NCBI GenBank assembly: GCA_947367255.1
Contig: CANBCZ010000007.1
Location: 1-64,000 of the forward strand
Direction: 5' to 3'
Length of the DNA: 64,000 bases
DNA from: an uncultured Alistipes sp.
Lineage (GTDB): Bacteria > Bacteroidota > Bacteroidia > Bacteroidales > Rikenellaceae
Shown: one piece after another, positions 25,099 to 32,806 of the stretch
Numbering within the stretch: the first letter of the stretch is position 1
Layout of the letters: each line of letters begins with the position of its first letter
The notes under the pieces: model-generated
What the model was told of the DNA's origin: nothing
Database searches by the model: none
Seen by the model: only the letters and a program-made list of their open reading frames with translations
Program-made: the position numbers and the translations under genes

Positions 25099-26471
25099 AG
25101 CAACTTCTTTACCAGCGAGAACATCTTGTAAGGCATATACCTGAAAGGTACATCTATCCAAGTCGGTGTTGTCACCACGGCGCGACGATGTGAGAAGACA
25201 TCGAATGACTCGCGACCGTGATACGACGACATTCCCGAGTTTCCGACACCACCAAATGGCAGTCGCTCATTGGCGATGTGCATAATCGTATCATTTACGC
25301 AGGCTCCACCCGAAGAGGTGTGCTTCAGCACATACTCTGCACTCTTATTGTCGCCAAAGTAGTAGAGTGCCAGCGGCTTTTCGCGCTCGGTGACAAACTT
25401 TACAGCCTCCTCTGTACTCTCAAAGGTGACAACAGGAAATATCGGTCCGAAGATCTCCTCCTGCATTATCGGTGAATCAGTATCTACATTATCGACAATA
25501 GTCGGTGCAATATATCGCTCACCCTTGTCGTACTCTCCGCCCACAACAATATCTGCACCCTCAAGATATCCCACAAGACGGTCAAATGCCTTGTCGTTTA
25601 CGATGCGCACAAAGTGTTTGCACTGCTTCGGATTGTCACCGAGTAGTGAGGTGAACTCGCGAGATAACGCCTCGATAAGCTGACTCTTAACCTCCTTATG
25701 TACAAGCAGATAGTCGGGTGCAATACAGGTCTGTCCCGCGTTGAGGCTCTTTCCCCAAGCTATTCGACGGGCAACAGTAGCAATGGCAGCACCTCTATCG
25801 ACAATGCAAGGGCTCTTACCACCAAGTTCAAGGACTACGGGTGTCAGATTTTTAGCCGCCGCAGCCATAACCTTGCGACCCAGCGACGGACTGCCGGTAA
25901 AGAAGATTATATCGTATCGCTGCTCGAGCAGGGTGGTATTGACATCACGATTTCCCTGCACAACGGCTATATAGTTACTCTCAAAGGTCTCGGCTATAAG
26001 CTCTCCCACCACCTTTGAGACACTCTCCACATATGGTGATGGCTTGAGAATAGCCGTACATCCTGCCGAAATAGCACCTACAAGCGGATTGAGCAGCAGC
26101 TGCACGGGGTAGTTCCACGGTGCAATGATAAGCGAGGAACCGAGGGGCTCGTTGATAACCTTGCTGCGCGACGGAAACATCTTTATCGGTGTTGCACAGC
26201 GCTTTGGTGCAGCCCAACTCTTCAGGTGGCTGATGTGGTTGTCTATCTCGCCGAGAACAATACTCAGCTCGGTCAGATAAGCCTCCTCGTAAGATTTATG
26301 AAGGTCTGCCCACAGTGCATCCGCAAGGGGCTTTTCCCACCTCTTCAGCGCCGCCTTCAGCGCACGAAGAGCCGAGAGTCGGTACTCTATATCAAGAGTC
26401 TTGCCGCTGCGGAAAAACTCTTTTTGAGCCGCTACAATCTCTACAATTCTCTCTGTTGTGGTGTTTTCCAT
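25095..26471 (-). CDS. Aldehyde dehydrogenase family protein
   Basis: A 458-aa NAD(P)-dependent dehydrogenase oxidising an aldehyde to an acid. Visible family features are PWNYPVQLLLNPLVGAISAGCTAILKPS, the Gly-rich FTGSPSLGRKVM, the general-base Glu in VVLELGGKSPCIVD and the nucleophilic Cys in NAGQTCIAPDY. The length and hydrophobic C-terminal end (VPFRYMPYKMFSLVKKLL) resemble the class acting on fatty or aromatic aldehydes (ALDH3-like), which often associates with membranes. It shares one base with the upstream SDR gene, so the two likely act on one pathway. Confidence 0.92.
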   Translation of the reverse strand: MENTTTERIVEIVAAQKEFFRSGKTLDIEYRLSALRALKAALKRWEKPLADALWADLHKSYEEAYLTELSIVLGEIDNHISHLKSWAAPKRCATPIKMFPSRSKVINEPLGSSLIIAPWNYPVQLLLNPLVGAISAGCTAILKPSPYVESVSKVVGELIAETFESNYIAVVQGNRDVNTTLLEQRYDIIFFTGSPSLGRKVMAAAAKNLTPVVLELGGKSPCIVDRGAAIATVARRIAWGKSLNAGQTCIAPDYLLVHKEVKSQLIEALSREFTSLLGDNPKQCKHFVRIVNDKAFDRLVGYLEGADIVVGGEYDKGERYIAPTIVDNVDTDSPIMQEEIFGPIFPVVTFESTEEAVKFVTEREKPLALYYFGDNKSAEYVLKHTSSGGACVNDTIMHIANERLPFGGVGNSGMSSYHGRESFDVFSHRRAVVTTPTWIDVPFRYMPYKMFSLVKKLL

Positions 26472-27292
26472 TATCTTCTTCCTGTAAAGTTATCCATCGA
26501 GTGATATATTCCAAATACCTCTCCAAAGAACCAATCAAACACTTTGGTCGGCAGTATTCCCTGCATCAGACGCACAAAGTGGTAGGGGAACGGTATCAAC
26601 TTTGTAATCACCCTGACCCTCTTGTTGCGCTCTATGGAGCGGATAATCTGTCGTGCGGCGTACTCCGGCTTCATCAGCGGAACAATCGGAGAGCGCACGC
26701 CGTCAAACATACCCGTCTTAATATAGTAAGGTGCAATTGTAGTCACCTTTACGCTGCTACCCATCTGCTCAAGCTCTATTCTTACCGAGTCTGACCAGCC
26801 GATAACTGCCCACTTGCTCGCTGCGTAGATGCTCATTCGCGGGTTGGAGATAAGACCTCCTGCCGAGGAGATGTTGCAGATATGACCGCTATTACGGGCA
26901 ATCATATCGGGCAGAAACTGCATTGTAACCACCATCGGAGCCACAGTATTTATGCTCAGCGTGCGGTTAATATCCTCCGAAGAGCATTTGTCAAAGGTCT
27001 TGTTGCCCGTAATAATTCCCGCGCAGTTGATCAGAATATCGACCTCTCCGACCTCTGTTTTTACCCTTTGTGCAGCTGCTATAACAGCCTGCTCATCAGA
27101 TATATCGACACGATATCCGAAGACCTTGCCCTTTGTGGACAGCTCACTTAGAGTGTTGTCGATATTTGCCTGATTGATGTCCCAGATTACAAGTGCAGCA
27201 GCACCCTTTTCCAGCGCAAGTGCGCCCATAATTCGTCCTATACCCGACGCTCCGCCGGTTATAAGCACTCTTTTGTCATTAAACTTTTCCAT
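26471..27292 (-). CDS. Short-chain dehydrogenase/reductase
   Basis: A 273-aa classical-type SDR. The Rossmann glycine motif is TGGASGIGRIMG at the N-terminus, NCAG is present, and the catalytic Ser and Tyr-Lys are in SSAGGLISNPRMSIYAASKWAV. The C-terminus (about 230-273) is long and amphipathic, as in membrane-associated lipid- or retinol-type SDRs. It is coupled to an aldehyde dehydrogenase gene, so an alcohol-aldehyde-acid interconversion of a lipid-like substrate is a reasonable inference. The start at 27292 (MEKFNDKRVLITGG) is preferred to an ATG three codons upstream. Confidence 0.92.
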   Translation of the reverse strand: MEKFNDKRVLITGGASGIGRIMGALALEKGAAALVIWDINQANIDNTLSELSTKGKVFGYRVDISDEQAVIAAAQRVKTEVGEVDILINCAGIITGNKTFDKCSSEDINRTLSINTVAPMVVTMQFLPDMIARNSGHICNISSAGGLISNPRMSIYAASKWAVIGWSDSVRIELEQMGSSVKVTTIAPYYIKTGMFDGVRSPIVPLMKPEYAARQIIRSIERNKRVRVITKLIPFPYHFVRLMQGILPTKVFDWFFGEVFGIYHSMDNFTGRR

Positions 27293-27370
27293 AACACACA
27301 TTTTTCACACTCACAGTCGAATGCAAAGAGTTTTTTTAGTATTTTTGTTCTGCAAAAGTATACTATTTTT

Positions 27371-28579
27371 ATGAAAACTCAAAACCAGATACTCCGCCGT
27401 CAGTTCTTGGCACATGTCGGACAGACCTCTCCCGCACCACAACTTATTACTGTCGAGCGTGCCGAGGGTGTCTACTTTTACACCCCCGAGGGTAAGCAGT
27501 ACTACGACCTTATCTCGGGTGTTTCGGTAAGCAATGTGGGTCACGCCAACCCCGCTGTAGTAGATGCTGTGTGCCGCCAAGCTCGTGATTATATGCACAT
27601 TATGGTCTATGGCGAGATGGTCGAGCGACCACAGGTAGAGTATGCAACACTTATAGCCTCACTGCTGCCCGAGCCGCTCAATAGTGTCTACTTCCTCAAT
27701 TCCGGTGCTGAAGCTGTTGAGGGAGCCCTCAAACTTGCAAAGCGCTATACAGGTCGTACAGAGATGATCTCTATGCGTCGTGCTTATCACGGCTCAACTC
27801 ACGGTGCAATGAGTATGATGGGCTTTCCTGAGGGCGAGGAGTGGAAAAATGCCTTCCGACCTCTGTTACCCGACTGCAAAGCTATTGAGTACAACAACTT
27901 CGAGGAACTTGATCAGATTACCGAGCGTACGGCGTGTGTACTCTGCGAGCCTGTGCAGGGCGAGGCGGGCGTAAGAACCCCTGCCGATGGTTATCTTGAG
28001 GCTCTGCGTGCAAGGTGTACCGAGGTAGGCGCACTGCTTATATTTGACGAGATTCAGGTGGGTATGGGTCGTACGGGCGAGATGTTCGCAATGAAAAAGT
28101 ACGGTGTCACTCCCGATATTGTAACCCTTGCCAAGGCGTTTGGCGGCGGTATGCCGTTAGGTGCATTTATCTCTTCGAATGAGATAATGAATACTTTGCA
28201 GCACAATCCGGTGCTGGGTCATATCACTACATTTGGCGGTCATCCTGTTTGTTGCGCTGCAGGTCTTGCTGCAACAAGATATATGCTTGATAATAAGGTT
28301 GTTGAGGCGGTTGAGGCGAAGGGTGCGCTCTACGAAAAGCTCCTCAAAGACCATCCGCAGGTTGTTGAGATTCGCCGAGCGGGATTGCTGCTTGCCGTAG
28401 AGCTTGGCAGCAGTGAGAAGCTCTATAAACTTATGGACCTATTTATCGAGAAGGGTATTTTGAGCGATTGGTTCCTCTACTGCGATACAGCCTTCCGTAT
28501 CTCTCCGCCCCTCACTATCACCGAGGAGGAGATTTGTGGAAGTGTAGAGCTTATTGTTGAATGTCTAAATGCATTATAG
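27371..28579 (+). CDS. Class III PLP-dependent aminotransferase
   Basis: A 402-aa fold-type I aminotransferase. Key stretches are FLNSGAEAVEGALKLAKRYTGR (PLP phosphate loop), YHGSTHGAMSMMG, EPVQGEAG, LIFDEIQVGMGRTG with the cofactor Asp, the Schiff-base Lys in LAKAFGGGMPLGA, and HITTFGGHPVCCAAG. This group includes acetylornithine, 4-aminobutyrate and lysine aminotransferases; the sequence does not decide which. It is followed 2 bp later by a nitroreductase gene. A weak −7-like TATTTTTG lies at 27340-27347, 23 bp before the ATG. Confidence 0.92.
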   Translation: MKTQNQILRRQFLAHVGQTSPAPQLITVERAEGVYFYTPEGKQYYDLISGVSVSNVGHANPAVVDAVCRQARDYMHIMVYGEMVERPQVEYATLIASLLPEPLNSVYFLNSGAEAVEGALKLAKRYTGRTEMISMRRAYHGSTHGAMSMMGFPEGEEWKNAFRPLLPDCKAIEYNNFEELDQITERTACVLCEPVQGEAGVRTPADGYLEALRARCTEVGALLIFDEIQVGMGRTGEMFAMKKYGVTPDIVTLAKAFGGGMPLGAFISSNEIMNTLQHNPVLGHITTFGGHPVCCAAGLAATRYMLDNKVVEAVEAKGALYEKLLKDHPQVVEIRRAGLLLAVELGSSEKLYKLMDLFIEKGILSDWFLYCDTAFRISPPLTITEEEICGSVELIVECLNAL

Positions 28580-28581
28580 GT

Positions 28582-29214
28582 ATGGCGGATAACTATCTTG
28601 GTAAGAAGATGGAGGACTTTTTGGCGGGTAAGAGTGCTGCGCCAAAACGCACTATGACCTTTGCAAAGCTTGTGGCAAAAAATCGCAGTTATCGCGGTTA
28701 CGACAACTCCTTTACTGTTCGTGCTGACCAGCTGCGCCGCATTATGGAGGTTGTTCCGGCGTGTCCGTCGGCAAGAAATCAGCAGGTGCTCCGTCTGCGC
28801 CCCGTGCTTGCAGATGAGGCAGAGAAGGTGCTGCCATATATTCGCCTCGGTGGTGCGCTGAGGGATATTAAGCTGCCACTTCCGGGCACAGAGCCGCGCG
28901 CTTTTATCGTCATCTGCTCGACCACAGCCGAGGATAAGTATGTCAATATGGATATAGGTATCGTTGCACAGACAATGCTGCTTCAGGCGACGGAGATTGG
29001 TCTGAACGGCATCTGTATCGGTGCTTTCGACCACGCAGAGGTGCAGAAGTCGCTCAACTTGCCATACGAACCATTGCTCATTGTGGCTATTGGCAAGGGC
29101 GCCGAGAGAATTCAGATGGTGGATATTACCGAGGGCGAGTCACACAACTACTACCGCGCTGACGGCATCCATTATGTGCCTAAGTTGCCACTTGAGGAGA
29201 TTGTACTCAAGTAA
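28582..29214 (+). CDS. Nitroreductase-family FMN protein
   Basis: A 210-aa flavoprotein-type sequence: NRSYRGYDNSFTVRADQLRRIM, CPSARNQQVLRLRPV, MDIGIVAQTMLLQATEIGLNGICIGAF and PLLIVAIGKGAE follow the FMN-binding nitroreductase pattern. Such enzymes reduce quinones, nitro compounds or flavins with NAD(P)H. The ATG at 28582 follows the aminotransferase stop closely. An in-frame ATG at 28561, inside that gene, is possible. Co-transcription with the aminotransferase is likely, but a joint pathway is not evident. Confidence 0.88.
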   Translation: MADNYLGKKMEDFLAGKSAAPKRTMTFAKLVAKNRSYRGYDNSFTVRADQLRRIMEVVPACPSARNQQVLRLRPVLADEAEKVLPYIRLGGALRDIKLPLPGTEPRAFIVICSTTAEDKYVNMDIGIVAQTMLLQATEIGLNGICIGAFDHAEVQKSLNLPYEPLLIVAIGKGAERIQMVDITEGESHNYYRADGIHYVPKLPLEEIVLK

Positions 29215-29298
29215 TAAATTGTTCTATTTAGTCCCCAAATTGTAGTTTTATGGTTGGATATTTGATATATTCGGTTCTTGAGCTAACTTTGGAGGTAA

Positions 29299-30111
29299 AT
29301 GGAGAGAGTCGTAAGAGATAAAGTGTCTGTATTAAGCAGAGAGGAGAGCCTGCAGAGCGATGAAAATCTGATTGTTTTTCCGGTTAGTGGGGTACTGTCA
29401 ATATTCTACAATGGCATTAGAACCCATATTGAAAATGGGTCTGTATTATTGCTCAATAAGGGTCTTCACAATCTTGAGTACAACCACTGCGACCTCATAG
29501 TATTTAGCATAAGCTCCGAAGAGTTGGAGTATATAATTGTCAATCTATCAACAAATTACGATATTGACATATACAATGATCATATCTGTGATTGTTGTAA
29601 ATTTCATAACTATTTCGTCACAAAACCCTCGGAGATTGTGGCGGAGTTCTTTGCCTCAATACAGAGACTTCTGTCATTTGAAGATTTTTACGAGCAGAAT
29701 AAGCGCATAAAACTCGCAGAGTTAATATACCTGATACTCTCGGGAGAGGATGCCTGCCTGAGGAGACGACTGCTGAGGTTTGTCGGATTGTGTAATAATC
29801 GCTTCTCACAGACGGTCTTTGGCAATGTCTTCAACAGAGTCCCGATAACCGAGATGGCGCAGCAGAGTTGCCTCTCCCTAACAGCATTCAAACACGAATT
29901 TTCGCGCCGTTTCCACACCTCGCCCCATAAGTGGAGCTCCCAACAACGCCTCGAACGCGCTCAAACATTGCTGCTAACTACCAATCGCTCCATCTCTGAG
30001 ATTGCCACCCTCTGTGCCTATACTAATCTCTCCTACTTCTCAAAGTCCTTCAAACAGCGCTACCATGCCACCCCAACCGCCTATCGCAAGGCACACAAGG
30101 TGGATTGGTAA
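29299..30111 (+). CDS. AraC-family transcriptional regulator
   Basis: A 270-aa regulator. The N-terminal part (about 1-150) is a small sensor domain (NLIVFPVSGVLSIFYNGIRTHIENGSVLLLNKG) of the type found in host-associated Bacteroidales regulators. The C-terminal double HTH is at about 170-265 (VPITEMAQQSCLSLTAFKHEFSRRFHTSPHKW and SISEIATLCAYTNLSYFSKSFKQRYHATPTAYRKA). GGAGG is at 29291-29295, well placed before the ATG. The gene is richer in A/T than the genes before it. No partner gene is adjacent; a structured-RNA candidate and three small orphans follow. Confidence 0.88.
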   Translation: MERVVRDKVSVLSREESLQSDENLIVFPVSGVLSIFYNGIRTHIENGSVLLLNKGLHNLEYNHCDLIVFSISSEELEYIIVNLSTNYDIDIYNDHICDCCKFHNYFVTKPSEIVAEFFASIQRLLSFEDFYEQNKRIKLAELIYLILSGEDACLRRRLLRFVGLCNNRFSQTVFGNVFNRVPITEMAQQSCLSLTAFKHEFSRRFHTSPHKWSSQQRLERAQTLLLTTNRSISEIATLCAYTNLSYFSKSFKQRYHATPTAYRKAHKVDW

Positions 30112-30148
30112 CAAAGAAATAGCGGAAATCATTCCGCTATTTCTTTGT
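30111..30148 (+). terminator. Terminator hairpin of the AraC gene
   Basis: A 17-bp perfect stem (30111-30127 with 30132-30148; ACAAAGAAATAGCGGAA on the left) and a four-base loop, starting at the last base of the stop codon. No long T-run follows, but the stem itself ends in TTTCTTTGT. Confidence 0.7.
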
Positions 30149-30217
30149 TATGGCTCTATAATTTTCTATTTTTGCACTATGAGTGTTGTTCGTATTGAGA
30201 AAAATTTTCTATCTTTG
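30144..30217 (+). promoter_or_regulatory. Two tandem promoters upstream of the candidate RNA
   Basis: Upstream promoter: −33 TTTG at 30144-30147 and −7 TATTTTTG at 30167-30174, spacing 19. Downstream promoter: −33 TTG at 30186-30188 and −7 TATCTTTG at 30210-30217, spacing 21. Two good matches in 75 bp, with no sizeable open frame right after them, point to an RNA gene or a long regulated leader. Confidence 0.65.
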
Positions 30218-30223
30218 TAATTG

Positions 30224-30463
30224 CTGAGCAATCAGTAGATACATATTTGGAAAGTGTTTTCTTAGCCTTTGTCGAGAATGTGGTAGTTTTCAATGCAGAA
30301 GGTGACGGACAGCACTCATTCTTGGTATATTATGTTTGGAAGAGCGCCCTATGCGCTCCGATGTCTCATATACCGAGTGTGAGGTATTGAGCGTTTATCT
30401 CTGCATGGGTTTTACCACAACCTTCGACTTGGTAAGCGAAACGGCCTCACACTTTCTTTTGCT
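30224..30463 (+). ncRNA. Candidate structured RNA or long 5' leader
   Basis: This 240-nt stretch has no credible ORF but contains successive helices. AGAATG (30275-30280) pairs with CATTCT (30317-30322). GGTATAT (30324-30330) pairs with ATATACC (30368-30374), enclosing GAGCGC/GCGCTC (30342-30347, 30353-30358). AGTGTGAGG (30376-30384) pairs with CCTCACACT (30445-30453), enclosing CGTTT/AAACG (30392-30396, 30439-30443) and TTTACCA/TGGTAAG (30411-30417, 30430-30436). The last helix is followed by TTCTTTT, like an intrinsic terminator. I do not recognise it as RNase P, tmRNA, SRP or a known riboswitch. It could be an attenuating leader for the genes at 30512-31449. Confidence 0.45.
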
Positions 30464-30511
30464 ATTAATAGACACTTTTGAGGCTGGGGTGTCCCAAACA
30501 AATTTTCTATT

Positions 30512-30817
30512 ATGGGTTTCTTTAATTTTAGGAACAACTTTGAGATTCTTGTAGAGCACCCACAGGCAGAGGTTTACAAGAAGTTTGTTGCTCAGATTCG
30601 TAAGCGTGGTTGGACCATTGCTGAGGCAGAACAGCCTACAAAACTTGTTTTTCAATCAAAAGTATCTCTATTCTCGTGGCCAATAGATTTTGGGGTATGT
30701 TTTGAAGCAACTGATACTAATGAGACAATATTGGTTGTAGAGTCCGTTTCTGGCAATCTTGATTTGGGTAGAAGTAAGGGTATGATTAACGATATTATTA
30801 ACGATATTTATAAGTAG
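30512..30817 (+). CDS. Small protein of unknown function
   Basis: A 101-aa soluble-looking protein (MGFFNFRNNFEILVEHPQAE at the start), mixed alpha/beta, with no signal peptide or known motif. It is in an A/T-rich patch and is followed 4 bp later by the next orphan gene, so both are probably on one transcript. No promoter was found directly before it, so it may depend on read-through from the structured RNA region at 30224-30463. Confidence 0.6.
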   Translation: MGFFNFRNNFEILVEHPQAEVYKKFVAQIRKRGWTIAEAEQPTKLVFQSKVSLFSWPIDFGVCFEATDTNETILVVESVSGNLDLGRSKGMINDIINDIYK

Positions 30818-30821
30818 GATT

Positions 30822-31256
30822 ATGGATTTGAGTAGTTATAAAACTTGGGAGAAGATATTTCTTGTACTTTTGGTGGTAGGTGCTGTGGTTTACTTCCTGA
30901 TTCCGTCAGGAGGAGATTCTGATAGTGGTAGCACTCCAAAAAAGAACAAAAATACGCTATTGGTACGCGGCAAGGAGTATATTTTGGATAGAGTAAACTC
31001 TCCTTCAACAACAACATTTTTGTCCTATAAAAATGTAGACTCCCTTCTTAAAGAGTGGGGCGTAGAGATGGATTCCAATCACCACGCTATGCTTATCGAG
31101 TTTGAGGCAACAAATGCTTTTGGTGGAAGAGTTCGCAAATCTTGGTGCATATTCTACCTAAATGGGAACGCGGTTGATCACGCTGATGGACAATACATAA
31201 ACAAAGTAAATATCCGTGAGTATATCAACACTATGAAATGGCAGGGTAAATGGTAG
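30822..31256 (+). CDS. Membrane-anchored protein of unknown function
   Basis: A 144-aa protein. Residues about 11-27 form one transmembrane helix (KIFLVLLVVGAVVYFLI), followed by a Ser/Gly/Asp- and Lys-rich linker (GGDSDSGSTPKKNKN) and a globular domain to the C-terminus (LLVRGKEYILDRVNSP ... NIREYINTMKWQGKW). The domain probably faces the periplasm. No relatives are recognised. It lies 4 bp after the 101-aa gene and 25 bp before a 55-aa membrane protein gene. Confidence 0.62.
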   Translation: MDLSSYKTWEKIFLVLLVVGAVVYFLIPSGGDSDSGSTPKKNKNTLLVRGKEYILDRVNSPSTTTFLSYKNVDSLLKEWGVEMDSNHHAMLIEFEATNAFGGRVRKSWCIFYLNGNAVDHADGQYINKVNIREYINTMKWQGKW

Positions 31257-31281
31257 TAACAATTTATTAAAAATAGGAGAT

Positions 31282-31449
31282 ATGGTATTGTTGGGTCTTG
31301 GATTAGTTATTATGCTTCTTGCTTTTTTACTTGAATGTGTCTTTGAGGTAGATGCAGACCTACGATGGATGTATAAAGTTGCTTGGGGGTTAATGATTTT
31401 TGGACTTTTGTCACCACTCTTATTTGGTGGTTTATTTGCATTGTTATGA
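31282..31449 (+). CDS. 55-aa two-helix membrane protein
   Basis: A short ORF translating to a 55-aa protein: MVLLGLGLVIMLLAFLLE forms one helix, a charged turn ECVFEVDADLRW follows, and a second helix AWGLMIFGLLSPLLFGG ends the chain. AGGAGA at 31275-31280 is at good distance before the ATG. It ends a row of three small genes and is followed by a strong bidirectional terminator at 31530. The hydrophobic pattern and RBS argue for a real gene. Function unknown. Confidence 0.55.
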   Translation: MVLLGLGLVIMLLAFLLECVFEVDADLRWMYKVAWGLMIFGLLSPLLFGGLFALL

Positions 31450-31529
31450 AAAAGGAATACCGTCTACCGTAAATGTTACAATTATCAATGTTCGAACTCG
31501 GTAATATACATTTCTCAAATAGCGGAGAT

Positions 31530-31569
31530 AAAACAACCCCGAAAGTTATTATGCTTTCGGGGTTGTTTT
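31530..31569. terminator. Bidirectional terminator between the small-gene row and the glycogen cluster
   Basis: A 16-bp perfect inverted repeat (AAAACAACCCCGAAAG at 31530-31545, CTTTCGGGGTTGTTTT at 31554-31569) with an 8-base loop. A-run and T-run ends make it work on both strands. It lies 18 bp beyond the GH57 stop on the minus strand. Confidence 0.93.
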
Positions 31570-31586
31570 GTGAGATAGGTTTTGGT

Positions 31587-32795
31587 TTATGCCTTCTTGC
31601 GGCTCTTCTTCGCTGCAAGCGCCTTCTCAACCTCAATCTGGAAGTCTGAGAGGACATTCATATAGTTGATAAATGCCTCGTAAGCGGTGTCGTAAGGGTT
31701 GAAGTAAGAGTGAACATCGCCATCTGAGAGCCACTTTGTTGCCATATAGTAGAAGTGGTCTGAGGTCTGCATAAAGTTCCAAACATAGTTGAAATCCTCG
31801 CTCTTAAGGCTGCGAACCTTACTCTTAAGCTCGTAGATCTTAGCAAATGCCTCATTCTGAAGGTCGTTACCGAGCCAAGCGGTAATATCGCGCTCCTCGT
31901 CTGCCCAAGACATAACGTGAGGGCAGTGGATAACAGCTACAGGCTGGTGCTCGGCTGCGGTCTCCGATACGGTAGCAAACTTAAGGTCGCCACGGTTCAA
32001 GATAGCCTTTGGCAGTGCCTTAACAAAGTCGAAGATGCCGGTAGATGCCTTCTGGTGCTCACCGAAGGTCTCGTAGTCCATAAAGAGGTTGATAACCTCG
32101 CCATCTGCCTCGCTGAGCCAAGTTGCGTACTTCTCTGCTGTGAGTGGATACTCATCCCAACCCTGATTAGAGAAGCGGAATGCGATATCGTCAGAGAGTT
32201 TGTAGTTACGCATCAGCACGCGCAGGCTCTGATCTGCAGCACCTGCATATACGAAGTTAGGCGACTTCCAACCAAGGATGTGCTTTGCACCCTCTGCAAG
32301 GATAGTCTTATAGCCAAGCTCGCCAACCATTGCGCCAATCTCGTCAGAGTAGATAAGTTCTGTGTTGCGGAATGCCTTTGGCTTAACACCAAACTCCTTC
32401 TTGAGCATTGCCTGATGTGCCTTCACCTGCTCTACGAAGTCCTCCTTGCTTGAAAGGGCTGCGAGAGAGTGTGAGTAGGTCTCAGAGAGGAGCTCAACGC
32501 AACCGGTCTTAACCAGCTCACGGAATGAGTCGAGAACCTCAGGAGCATAGAGCTTGAACTGCTCGACAACGGTACCTGTCAGAGAGAACGATACGCGGAA
32601 TGCGCCCTTATTCTCCTTGATAAGCTTAAGCAGCAGTGAGTTCATTGGAAGATAGCACTCGCGGGCAATCTTCTGCATAATTGCACGATTTGTCAAATCG
32701 TCCAGATAGTTGTGGTCCTTGCCGATGTTAAAGAAGCGATAGGTCTTAAGTCGCCAAGGCTGATGTACCTGAAAATACAAGCAAACTGTTTTCAT
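31587..32795 (-). CDS. Glycoside hydrolase family 57 (alpha-amylase type)
   Basis: A 402-aa cytoplasmic enzyme on alpha-glucans. The GH57 fold is marked by the N-terminal FQVHQPWRL (conserved HQP), SFSLTGTVVEQ, LLSETYSHSLA containing the likely catalytic Glu region, and LFMDYETFGEHQ with a conserved Asp/Glu pair. The C-terminus is Lys-rich (AAKKSRKKA). GH57 members hydrolyse or transfer alpha-1,4-glucan. It is the last gene of a minus-strand cluster with glycogen synthase–phosphorylase, debranching enzyme and a glycosyltransferase, so glycogen or maltodextrin is the expected substrate. Confidence 0.92.
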   Translation of the reverse strand: MKTVCLYFQVHQPWRLKTYRFFNIGKDHNYLDDLTNRAIMQKIARECYLPMNSLLLKLIKENKGAFRVSFSLTGTVVEQFKLYAPEVLDSFRELVKTGCVELLSETYSHSLAALSSKEDFVEQVKAHQAMLKKEFGVKPKAFRNTELIYSDEIGAMVGELGYKTILAEGAKHILGWKSPNFVYAGAADQSLRVLMRNYKLSDDIAFRFSNQGWDEYPLTAEKYATWLSEADGEVINLFMDYETFGEHQKASTGIFDFVKALPKAILNRGDLKFATVSETAAEHQPVAVIHCPHVMSWADEERDITAWLGNDLQNEAFAKIYELKSKVRSLKSEDFNYVWNFMQTSDHFYYMATKWLSDGDVHSYFNPYDTAYEAFINYMNVLSDFQIEVEKALAAKKSRKKA

Positions 32796-32806
32796 ATCTT
32801 TAGTTT

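Noticed and set aside
29284..29291. TAACTTTG as a promoter of the AraC gene at 29299
   Set aside because: Although it fits the −7 consensus, it ends inside the ribosome-binding GGAGG only 8 bp before the ATG, so the match is probably chance.
30336..30554. A 72-aa plus-strand ORF in the candidate RNA region
   Set aside because: It overlaps the start of the 101-aa gene in another frame, lacks a ribosome site and crosses the paired helices. The structured-RNA reading explains the stretch better.
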